The notes under the pieces were generated by a model. That model did not search any database. It was not told the DNA's origin and was given only the letters and a program-made list of their open reading frames with translations. From assembly GCF_027942865.1 (NCBI RefSeq), contig NC_134516.1, forward strand, positions 24,635,322 to 24,699,321: a stretch of DNA of 64,000 nucleotides, read 5' to 3'. The stretch comes from Odontesthes bonariensis (lineage: Eukaryota; Chordata; Actinopteri; Atheriniformes; Atherinopsidae). Shown here piece by piece: positions 55,317-64,000 of this stretch (the stretch's first letter is position 1; the number at the start of each line of letters is the position of its first letter). A program made the translations under genes and the position numbers.

Positions 55317-55356
55317 CCTTCACCCTTGCTGTTTCCTCTCATAGCTTGTTTTCACC

Positions 55357-57319
55357 ATGACAGCTGCTGGGTTCTTCCTGAGGTATAAGCACAAGCTGCC
55401 TTTTACAGTTTTTGTTTGTTTGATTGATTGGAAACATGAGTTAATATTGCATTCTTACTCTTTGTCGTACATAATTTCAGGGTTTCCCTCTTTGCCTTGT
55501 TGACTGCGGCTACATGGGGTTTTCCCACTAAAGGTGTGCTATCATCTGTTGTGGTAAAACATTACATGCTTGCTTGAATCAGCTTCTGCTAAACTTGTTC
55601 TCATGCACCCAGGTTCAAAATCAGCAGGCCAGAGCAGCAGCGGCACAAGAGCTGCAGGTAATTTTGGCTCTTACCAGGGAGCAGCCGCTGGCCGCCCGGT
55701 GACCGTGCCCTACACTGCTTCCAGTGACGTTTATATAGCAACACCTGTGCAAGCCTCTGGCCTAAGTCAACCTGTACTTCAGGCAGACCCAAGACTCGGC
55801 GGCTATGGCTCATTTGTGCCAACGCAACTGGTTGTCCAAGCTCCCGGTTTTTTCCAAGCTCCTGGCCTTGTCCAAGGTGCTCTTCAGGCAGACCCAAGAT
55901 TCAGCAGCTCTGGCTCTGTTGTGCCCGTGCAAATGGCTGTGCAAGCTTCTGGTGTCCCACAGGCTGTTCAGACGGGTCCAGCATTGAGCAGCTTGAGCTC
56001 TGGCCTGCCTGCAACAGGATACTCTACTGTCACTTATGTGCCTGTTGATGTAGGATCTGACGCTGGCGCTCTGCAACCTGGAGCTGCCCAATCTGGACCA
56101 CAAGGTAAATCTTCTGCTTGGAGTGTAGATGGCCCAAAATATGTTTGGAAGCCTAAAGGTGTCTGTGTGTTTTCATGTAGTCACTAGCAAATCTTGCTTA
56201 GTTAAAGGGGAACTCCGGGGCATTTGAAGCGCGTTTCCATTGCTAGAGGTTGTCAAATACTGATAGTAGGACACAGACAGGTGCAAATCTGCGCTCCCTG
56301 TGTGGAGATCGCGCTGTTCGCGCAGCCTGTCATGCGAGGCTAATGCGTGGTGGCTAGGGGCAAGCGCTAACCCTTCCACGTAAAACAACAACTTGCACAC
56401 TGCAGAAACGTCACACCACTTTATAAACCATCCGACAATAAAGTCACAAGCCTTACCATCAAAACCATATGCATGGTTCTCACATTACTGGCATGGGGAC
56501 GTTACAAAACAACTTTATAAACAGCATGTCACTTACCTCTTGTCGGTATGCGCCCGCATGTGAAAGCCCAAAAGAGTCAATGGACGATACTCCCATATAC
56601 AAAGCAATTATCTTCTCTAGAAAAACTGCGTTCAAGTATTTAAAACATTACAACAATATTACTGGGCATGTATTGTTGTAATGTTTTAAATACTTGAACA
56701 GCGCGATCTCCACATAGAGAGCGTAGATTTGCACCTGTCTGTGTCCTATCAGTATTTGACAACCTTTAGCAATGGAAATGCGCTTCAAATGCCCCGGAGT
56801 TCCCCTTTAAGAATATGTTAAGACTCTGTGGTTTCAGAACTTCTGCTGTGAAAAGGACTAATTGTGAAATGTCTCCACACAGAAACCCAGTGGGCTATTG
56901 CTCCCTCAGTCTTTGAGGATGCATCAGCCCAAGCCCTCAGCCTCACTGACGTTCTCCCTGCAGCCCCTCTGTCACCACCTGGCCCTGTCCTCCAGTCAGG
57001 GGAGACCTCCAGTGTCACCAAGGAAGCTGAACTCGGGAATTTCCAGCAGCAGACGGAGGAATTCGGCTACCCGGATGACCGCCAAGGGTCTGGACCGGGA
57101 TCCGCAACCGTACTGGTGCCACGCTTTGGTGTGGGTGGATCTCCTAACTTTGACTACAGGCTTTTGTATGGCTTGTACCCCTCTGGAACCTACAGCACCT
57201 TCAGCCAGCAGCATGAGAAGGGCAAAGACTACTTTCAGGATGTCCACTACTTGAAGGAGCATATTACTGACAGCCATGGTTCTGGGCAGCAGAAAAAGTT
57301 CTTCCCAAGTGCCCGCTAG
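55357..57319 (+). CDS. Gene 3C: secreted Pro/Val/Gln/Ser-rich protein, 353 aa
   Basis: Exons 55357-55382, 55481-55533, 55613-56158 and 56883-57341 (stop TAG 57317-57319), then a 3'-UTR exon from 57409 with AATAAA at 57454-57459. All phases as in A and B. An earlier donor at 56104/56105 (CACAAG|gtaaat) has the same phase as the one at 56158 (AAAG|gtgtct), so the protein could also be made 18 residues shorter (335 aa). The body differs from A and B in the repeat region (YIATPVQASGLSQ, APGFFQAPGL). The last intron holds a private TTAA miniature element. Intact; unknown function. Confidence 0.77.
56206..56806 (+). mobile_element. TTAA-target miniature element (Kolobok type) in gene 3C intron
   Basis: TTAA at 56202-56205 and 56807-56810. 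Ends AGGGGAACTCCGGGGCATTT and complement; arms of about 120 bp with a few differences. Unit A reads CTTAGTTAAGAATATG (minus strand) at the matching place, the empty site. The AGGGGAACTCC start is common in fish Kolobok miniatures. Confidence 0.92.
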
Positions 57320-57479
57320 AGCTGAACATGATGTGCAGAGGGTATGTTGGGAGTGGTACCTGCAAATGTCTTTATCGCAATGCTCTAACTAATCTGGTTC
57401 TGTTTCAGATTGGAAAGCTGAATCCAACGGCACAAGATTCTTTTTAGTCTTTGAATAAAATCTTGTCAAATGATCTCGC

Positions 57480-58565
57480 TTCAGAATGATTAAGGGAAAC
57501 AATGTCCTGTGTACACCATCTGGGTTCAAGGCAAATGGCAGGCATCGCCTGTCATATTTGACTCAGACATTCTGCTTTTGGTTTCAAACATGGCTTCTCA
57601 AAGCCCTGCATCTTGAGAGGAATTGCTATGAAGGTGTTAAATAGTTGAACCCTTTGCTCAATTGACTATAGCGATCAGCTACAGCATCCTTTACAGCCAT
57701 TTCTCTACACCTGTGCATGGCAGCCAGACACAACCCCTTCTATAGGTTGCTGAGTGCACGGTAGCCAACCTGAAGGCTTTCCTAACAAACGTTGTGCTTG
57801 AAATGGGCTGGATACTCTTTAAATATTCTTCTGCAATTAAGCCACAGCCAGTGCTGTCTTGTCATGATGACCTTGTCTAGGTTTTTCTTTTTTCCCGAAC
57901 CCTGCAGATGGAATGCTAAAATAATGGGAATCCAATGGATAATGAACATGATTTCTTCTCTGGGTATCCCTATACTAGGGCTGTAAAAAATGATTGCACA
58001 TTCCCTCTAAAACAATGTATTCAGACATCTGTTTTAACACATCAATGACACATGCGCATCTGGGGGCTTTCAATCAGCCAAACTGCCAGGCAACGGCAGC
58101 TTTACATCAATAACGGGACAAACCGACTTAACTACTTGTATAGGTGGTTTATTAAAGTTGAAACATTTAACAATTTGTTTCATGTTATGCCAAGTCAATT
58201 TTGGTGAATATTTTCAAGAATTAACCTCATGTTGCTGGTGGAATGATAAGCTAATTGTAGCTCGTATACAAATTTGTCTCAAGGCTCCAAACTTTTTCCA
58301 TCAACTGACCAAAATCTGAAGTTTCCAGGTGGTGCTTTATATATTTTTGGGGGTTAAAAACACTTTCTTTGTGCCTGCGGTCGAGTTGGGTTATGAACTT
58401 TCTGCTATCTTCACATAAGTCAACTTTCAGCAGTGATGCTTTACCAGACAGTGTGACTCCTGTGACCTGTCCCAGACCCCGTCATCCAGTGTGCCAACTC
58501 AAGGCAGATGGCGGCTGCGCAGATGTTTTTCCATATTCGATATTAATTTTCACCTTTGTCTGTTT
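57480..58565. other. Spacer, unit C
   Basis: Counterpart of 15110-16060 inverted, with about 200 bp of private sequence around 57900-58130. No gene seen. Confidence 0.5.
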
Positions 58566-58916
58566 TTAAAACCTATTCGAATTTAGAATATTCTTTGACA
58601 ACCCTATCCTGTACCTACTATTGTGCTTTAACAGGCAACTTGTTGCCTTTCCACTCTGTAATGGCAGGTTGTGCCAGAACATGCCTATTGATGTTGCATC
58701 CTCTGAATGCAATAAAGAATTACAGTAGTCAAATCCTGAAGTAACAAATGCATGGAGCAGTTTTACTGCATCATGAGACAGGAAATTCCTGATTTTAACA
58801 ATATTACAAAGGTGAAAGAAGGCAGTCCTAGAAACCTGTTTTATATGTACATTGAATGATAAATTCTGGTCAAAAATAACTCCAAGGTTCCTCACTGGAA
58901 CTATGTTACCATCCAT
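58566..58916 (-). mobile_element. L2/CR1-like LINE RT fragment, unit C (best preserved)
   Basis: NLGVIFDQNLSFNVHIKQVS, RTAFFHLCNIVKIRNFLSHD and LLHAFVTSGFDYCNSLL are readable without a stop for 116 codons. Truncated at both ends. Confidence 0.85.
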
Positions 58917-58963
58917 TTACTTTACTCAATGTATCCAGTTTAGGGTAGTGGAAGCCTTTAGCC

Positions 58964-59550
58964 CAGTGATAATATTTTTTTTCACAAAGGCCACATAGGC
59001 AGAGCAAAATCAAGGGAAGAGCCACTTTTATGACAACATACTAAGTCCCCTTTTGCAAATATGCATTTCTACATATAAAACATCCCACAAAAAAAGAAAC
59101 AACAGCTAATACATTTTCAATTAAGACCAAATTTACATTGGAAATAATTTGCCTGGAATACTTAATACTCAATACTAGAAGCTGGCATGCATGTCCTTGA
59201 CTTTCTTCATGTTGTATTTGTAGTTTGTTGCAATCATAGTGAGACATTCAAGATGAGCATGGTTTAGTCCTTTTTTAATTAAAAACCGACCCATTGTGCC
59301 TGCATCTCGCTAATGGAGCTAGCGTGCACTGCGGTCAAGTGTGACGGTGGTTTAAGCGGGCTGCGTTGCCAGGTTTAACAGAGCCCCCTTTAGGAAACAC
59401 CATTAAGCCTTAATAAAAATACTTCATACTGTGCAGTATTCACTGTATGTTATTTGACAAAATTTGTTATTGTTACCACATTGTTATGAGCTACTATGCG
59501 AGTGTCAGCCACCAATTAAAGCTTGAGGAGCCGCATAATGAGTAGCTCTG
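58964..59550 (-). mobile_element. hAT miniature element, unit C copy
   Basis: CTTTAGCC duplication (complement of GGCTAAAG) at 58956-58963 and 59551-59558. Same ends as the A and B copies. Confidence 0.85.
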
Positions 59551-59558
59551 CTTTAGCC

Positions 59559-60404
59559 TATCCCTGCTGCCAATTGAAAGAGTCAGGGTGCACCCTGGAC
59601 AGCTCTCCAGTCCACTCTGCAAAATGTCTCATAATTTCCACACTTCCATTCACTAAGACTCTGCTAGAACTGTTTGGAGACCTTTTCTAGAGGGCCGTAT
59701 CAGAGAGCCTACTGTGGGAGAGTACTTTGAAAGTTTCATTGTCCCAACTATTGCTAGTTTAATAGCAAGTGATCTGAATCGGAGTTAAAAAAATATTTTG
59801 CAAATTGATCATGTAGCTTTGCACTCGAGGGAATTTGAAAATGCATCTTCCACATGTGGTAGAATCAGGAAAACAAAAGCAGGAGATATTTAAGTCTTGT
59901 GTAGGATGAAAACCAACATGGGAAGATGTGATGCCATGTTAAGGACCGAGTCTGTATGAAGCAGTGTCATAGCCCTCCAGCTGGTGTCCCAGGTGAGATG
60001 AACAAAGGCCGCACACACAGGGGGCAAGTCGAGACAGTTGGTTAAGACGGATGTATGGCTCTGATGAGGCACACAGAAGACACCAAGTGGTGCCAAGCAG
60101 AGGGGCAAGGTTACGTAGTATAGGCTAAAGAGTCACATGCAATTAAAGCTTGGAAAAGGCCAGCGAGTGCAGAGCCAACTGAAACACCTTCATGGTGCAA
60201 GGTCAAGCAGGGCCACTGTACTGAGCGTCAAGTTATTTTGGTCTGGGTTTGTGTAATGCAATTCAACCATGAGGAGAAGGAAACATGTAGTGGTGGAATT
60301 TAAAGCAGAAGTATTCAGTTTGCCCTTCAAAAGCAGAGTCAGCCTCAGTGGGTGTGGTGAAGACTTAAAGCTATGAAGTGAAAACAAATCTTGAGATCAA
60401 GTAT
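59559..60404. other. Unit spacer downstream of gene 2C
   Basis: Inverted counterpart of 13290-14149. No gene called. Confidence 0.5.
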
Positions 60405-60564
60405 TCAATACACAGACCTCATTTTATTGGTCAAGTTTATTTTGCCAGAGTTCAGCCACATGTTGGAATCTCCATGGAAGTGTCCATGAGTCACCTGCAG
60501 AAAACAGAAGGGGTCAGTATTGATACAGGAGTCTCAATACTTCAGACACTAGTCCAGCTTTACC

Positions 60565-61439
60565 TTAGTACAACTTCTGCCCTTTAGACCCAGTCTTGGC
60601 ATCAGCGTGGTCAAAAGCATCCTGGGAGTATTTGGCGTACGAACTGGAGTCGCGGGCTCGTTGGTAGCCATTGCTGGACTGGACGATGTGGGATGAAGGG
60701 TATACAGTGCGCATCTCAGATGTGTCCTTAGGGACCTGGTCGGAGGTCCAGACAGACTGTGGGAAAGAACTGTCGATCTTCAAGTTCATTAGGGCAGCAA
60801 GGAAACGAGCAAAGTCTGCGTCCTGCGCAGTAAAGCCAGCATTAGACCCAGAGGAGCCGCTGCCGTAGCCAGAGCCAGAGGAGCCGCTGCCGTAGCCAGA
60901 CCCAGAGGAGCCGCTGCCGTAGCCAGACACAGAGGAGCCAGACCCAGAGGAGCCGCTGCCGTAGCCAGAGACAGAGGAGCCGCTGCCATAGCCAGAGACA
61001 GAGGAGCCGCTGCCGGAGCCAGACGTGCTACTACCAGAGCCAGAGGAGCCACTGTTTTGACCTGAGCCCAGAAATTAGTTGAAGCAAAGTATGACAGCAT
61101 GGTTAATCATGCTGTCAAACCTGAAGTCTAATGTATTGTAAGATTTGGTGCTGCATGATTAATATAGTTGCAGACCCTCTTCCCTCTCATTCCTACCAAC
61201 ATCATGGGTTGAGCATGTCCAGACTAAACAACTCCCCATGTTGGCTGCCTTTATATAAACTGCACCTAAATGTTGATATACTTGCTTTTCTGGGGGGGAT
61301 AACATGTTCCAATGCTGAAGAGCAGGACACAAAGCCAGGAAATCCTGTTTGGATTTCAAAAGAAACTTTAGTATATAGGACAACAAAAACCTAAACCATT
61401 AAACATGAAGACTCACCTGAAGAAAACCTTAAACAACAT
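60565..61439 (-). CDS. Gene 2C: secreted Gly/Ser/Tyr-repeat protein, 190 aa
   Basis: Minus-strand exons 61439-61417, 61344-61282 and 61051-60564 (stop 60567-60565), then a 3'-UTR exon from 60494 with AATAAA at 60441 and 60428. Same splice phases as 2A and 2B. The repeat block is the shortest and includes private units with Val (GYGSGSSVS) and a shortened unit (GSSVSGY). The C-terminal domain (NAGFTAQDADFARFLAALMN onward) is the same as in 2A. The TATA position reads TACAAA (61562-61557, minus). Intact. Confidence 0.75.
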
Positions 61440-61712
61440 GTTGAACAAGACAAAACAGAAGCAACACAATTCAGATAAAACTGGTCAAAAACAGCAATCT
61501 AGTGACTGCTGTTGAGAGAAGATTTGTGCTGTAACTCATCTGAGGCTGCAGCTGATTTTGTATTGGTGCTCTACCTGCTCTAATTACACTCATAAACCTC
61601 ACCTGGGACCCAGTCAGATCGTGCTGCATTCAATTCAGCTCTGAAAATGAACACTTCTGACATTTTTTTTTTTTAAACTTATATATATAGATAAGATATA
61701 TATATATATTCA

Positions 61713-61753
61713 GATAAACAGAGGGTCCGCCGCCGGCGGACCCTCTGTTTATC
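61713..61753. repeat. 41-bp perfect palindrome near the 3' end of the half-LINE
   Basis: Arms of 20 bp (GATAAACAGAGGGTCCGCCG and its complement) around a single C. About 45 bp from the A-rich tail. Confidence 0.95.
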
Positions 61754-61924
61754 TCCTGCCTCTCTCCGGCGCGTTGCCACGGTGAAGCTCTCCGGATCCG
61801 CTCCTCGAGTGAAGGTTCGCTGCTGTGCTGCTCACCCGTCTCCAGCCCTCTTTTCCGCACGTCCTGCGCTGCGTCTTCGGCGCTATTATAGATCTTGGGC
61901 CCGTCTGACCAGTGGATCCTTATC

Positions 61925-62731
61925 CTACTCAGAGGTGTCTGAAAGCGTATCTTTTAGAACCTTTTTGATTTCGGAATAGGATTTACGTTTCTTCATCACC
62001 TCGGTGGGGTAATCGTGGTCAAAAAATATCTGTCTCCCATCGACGATTATTTTCTCTTTCCAGGCTTTTGTCAAAATGTTCTCTTTAGTCTCATACTTAA
62101 GAAAGTTGACCACAATGGACCTCGGAGATGCTCCCAGTGGCGGCTTCTTTCCGAGACTTCTGTGCGCACGTTGGATATGGAGCTCGGTTCCCTCCGGTAA
62201 CGCGAGCTCTCGGCGGAGGAGACCCTCCACCAGTTCTTTCACAGACTCATTGTCCCGTTCAGCCACATTGTAAATTCTCAAATTGCAGCGTCTTCCATGT
62301 CCCTCCACTTCGGTCAGCTTCTCTTGAAGTTTTGTTTGCTGTTTTAGTAGAGTGAGGATGGCCTCCTTCGCCTCGGTGTTCCATTCCTCCAACTCTGCCA
62401 CTCACACCTGTGCCTCGGTTATATCCTTCCGCTGCTCTTGTATTTCCGCGACGTTTTGTGCCAATTTTCGGTTAGTTTCCTCCTTAAAGCCGGCAAACTC
62501 TCGCCTCACCTCCTCTTTAAATTCCTCTTTGAACGTCGTAAGGTCCTGTTTCATCTCTTTTTTGAGGTCACGTATCTCCTTCGTAATGGCAGCCAGACCC
62601 TCGAGTACCGACCGGGCCTGGCTGGAATCGTCGTTTTCCTCGCTTGCCGTCTCGTCTTCAACCTCGTGTTCTTCTTGGTCTTTGGACATAGTTTTTTTCT
62701 TTAAACTTCTCTGCCCTCGTCCCCCACTCAT
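61925..62731 (-). pseudogene. L1-type ORF1 with one in-frame stop
   Basis: One frame from 62731 to 61925, broken by a TGA at 62404-62402. Before it: a basic start, an acidic stretch and a coiled coil (KEFKEEVRREFAGF-type region, LAQNVAEIQEQRKDI). After it: LTEVEGHGRRCNLRIYNVAE (the RRM start), LHIQRAHRSL and RQIFFDHDYPTEVMKKRKSY, the C-terminal domain of L1 ORF1. The TGA could be a CpG-type change from CGA (Arg). Confidence 0.85.
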
Positions 62732-62862
62732 TGCTTGTCAGTTTGAATTCGAGTTTTCAATATTTTCGTAGTTCGGGGGAGATTCTTGTCTAATCGACTC
62801 AGGAGCTCCGTTTTATGCTGCCATCTTGCTCCGCTCCCTGCCCGCCAACACTTCTGACATTT

Positions 62863-64000
62863 AAAAAGGTTTGTTGCAACATGTGAGGAATGAACATGGG
62901 ATGTTTTAAAGAAGGTGAATTACGCTTGGTCAGATACGGTGTTAAACATCTGGACCAAAGTCCTGCAGATCACTGTGGGCCCCTAATCTCTGGCTGGGGA
63001 GTGTGAGGGGAGTGACAGAGATTTGGTCTGAAGGACTCCAGGTTATAACCTCGGTTCTAATACGTCACAAAGTCGTCACAGTCATGAAATTGGGGTCCAA
63101 CACATCACTTGTCCACTTCACTAGTGGGAGCTGCTAGTTGGGTTTCAAGGGGAAAAAAGTGAGCTCAGCGTGACATAAGACTGGAGTCTTAGTAAGTTAA
63201 CCTGCTGAGTTCTGGAAATAACTCTAACATAATGTTGACTCCTTGGCAGGAATAAGGAGCTCTGCAGCTCTCTCATCCAGAGGATCTAGAAGCATGGATG
63301 TGTTTGGAACATAGCAGAGGGTGTATTCTTCCTAAAGTCACGCTAACTGCCTTCTGCGCACTCTGAGATGTTTAAAGCTCAGATTAATATCTGAGCTGAG
63401 ATGTAGAAACGTGAGACAACATGATGCAGAGCTGCTCTTTTATTAAGTGATATGGAGGAGATCTTAGATTTATTTCAGATGAACTTGATTAAACAGGACA
63501 TAACGGAGGTTAAATGTTTAAAGCACCTTGTGCCTTCATTTTGTTCATATCTGGAAGTGTTTCTCAAATTTGTCTTGATGATTTCTGTGGATTTCCATCA
63601 TTCCTCCTGAAAACTTGTTGCCTTGTGAGAACAACCAAAGACTCCCACAGACTCCCTGTGACACAGCAAACTTCCAACATGGGAAATGTGACATTTCAGC
63701 ACTTTATAGTCTGTAGGCGACTGTTTTCTGTTCTTTGTACTGTGGAGGCTTTACCAGCCATCAGTGAGGTGGAACTGTACTGAAAATACACTGAAGTTAA
63801 AGTTACATTTTTAACTCATTTAAAAGGGAAAATGTGTCTATTTGAATTATGCTCTTTTTTAATATGGGTCTAAGTTTGAGTCTTTTTTTTAACGGTAAAA
63901 TGTTGACTGTCACACCTGAACTTCATGTTTATTAAAATGAGAATATTTATATTCCCAGGTTGTTTTAATTCTGAAAACTAACATTTGTTACAGTAGTTCA
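62863..64000. other. Distal part of unit C
   Basis: Inverted counterpart of about 10510-11880 of unit A without the 10987-11238 element. The roughly 330 bp missing from unit B is present here. No gene seen. Confidence 0.6.

Larger units (their letters stand above)
61666..62846 (-). mobile_element. Half-LINE: L1-type element with ORF1 only
   Basis: Flanked by a perfect 16-bp duplication AACACTTCTGACATTT (61650-61665 and 62847-62862). The A-rich tail lies at the left (T-rich on the plus strand). The minus strand carries ORF1 (62731-61925), then about 260 bp with a 41-bp palindrome, and no ORF2. Unit A (near 11890) keeps the empty site. The layout equals the ORF1-only half-L1 elements known from mammals, which must use another element's reverse transcriptase. 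Its ORF1 is of a different family from the full LINE at 46344-52261. Confidence 0.85.
53216..64000 (-). repeat. Segmental duplication unit C (inverted)
   Basis: Reverse-complement counterpart of unit A/B: block R, LINE piece, gene 3, spacer, LINE piece, hAT element, gene 2, and the upstream region, continuing to the window edge (63990 matches about 10510 of A). Private insertions: TTAA miniature element (56206-56806) and half-LINE (61666-62846). Confidence 0.9.

Noticed and set aside
1-64000. CRISPR arrays, bacterial operons, phage attachment sites
   Set aside because: No regularly spaced short repeats; introns, tRNAs and repeats show a vertebrate nuclear genome.

Overview
The window is nuclear DNA of a teleost fish. 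The evidence is introns with GT/AG borders, vertebrate-type tRNA-Thr, tRNA-Gln and tRNA-Val genes, a fish-type B30.2/SPRY exon, a DPH3 fragment, a U2 snRNA, and a repeat load typical of percomorph fish: L1/Tx1-like, L2/CR1-like and Tc1-like elements, hAT, and TTAA-target transposons. A cichlid-like fish is my guess; the sequence does not prove it.

The core is a three-fold segmental duplication. Unit A (about 9911-19675) and unit B (about 30231-41340) are direct copies about 20.3 kb apart. Unit C (about 52440-64000, running off the right edge) is inverted. Each unit carries the same two convergent genes for small secreted proteins. Gene 2 is a Gly/Ser/Tyr-repeat protein (203, 219 and 190 aa in A, B and C). 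Gene 3 is a Pro/Val/Gln/Ser-rich protein (353 aa in all three). All six copies read open through their predicted splice sites. A third, single-copy secreted gene (gene 1, 134 aa, 7358-8219) lies left of unit A. The three gene types do not resemble each other in sequence but share one gene plan: a tiny first coding exon ending AG|G inside an Arg codon, a signal-peptide exon, large body exon(s), and an intron in the 3' UTR just after the stop. I read this as one locus of fast-changing secreted low-complexity proteins, function unknown.

Layout. 1-6290: LINE, Tc1 and C2H2 zinc-finger debris, a lone copy of a roughly 1-kb block found in the units, an L2/CR1-like LINE, and a decaying tandem tRNA array. 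6290-8220: gene 1. 8365-9694: TTAA-target DNA transposon. 9911-19675: unit A. 19690-30230: spacer with tRNA-Thr genes, a 2.8-kb DNA transposon with 8-bp target duplication, a multi-exon gene of unknown (probably transposon) origin, a second copy of the TTAA element, a foldback element, and the last two exons of DPH3. 30231-41340: unit B, including a coiled-coil gene. 41512-43740: a U2 snRNA copy split by a DNA transposon. 44649-45060: SPRY fragment. 45420-52400: tRNA-Thr locus holding a full-length, uninterrupted L1-like LINE. 52440-64000: unit C, with its own TTAA miniature element and an ORF1-only half-LINE.

The paralogous units act as internal controls: for most young insertions the matching empty site can be read elsewhere in the window, giving exact ends and target duplications. 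No retrovirus-like or LTR element was recognised. Functions of genes 1-3 and of the coiled-coil gene cannot be assigned from sequence alone.
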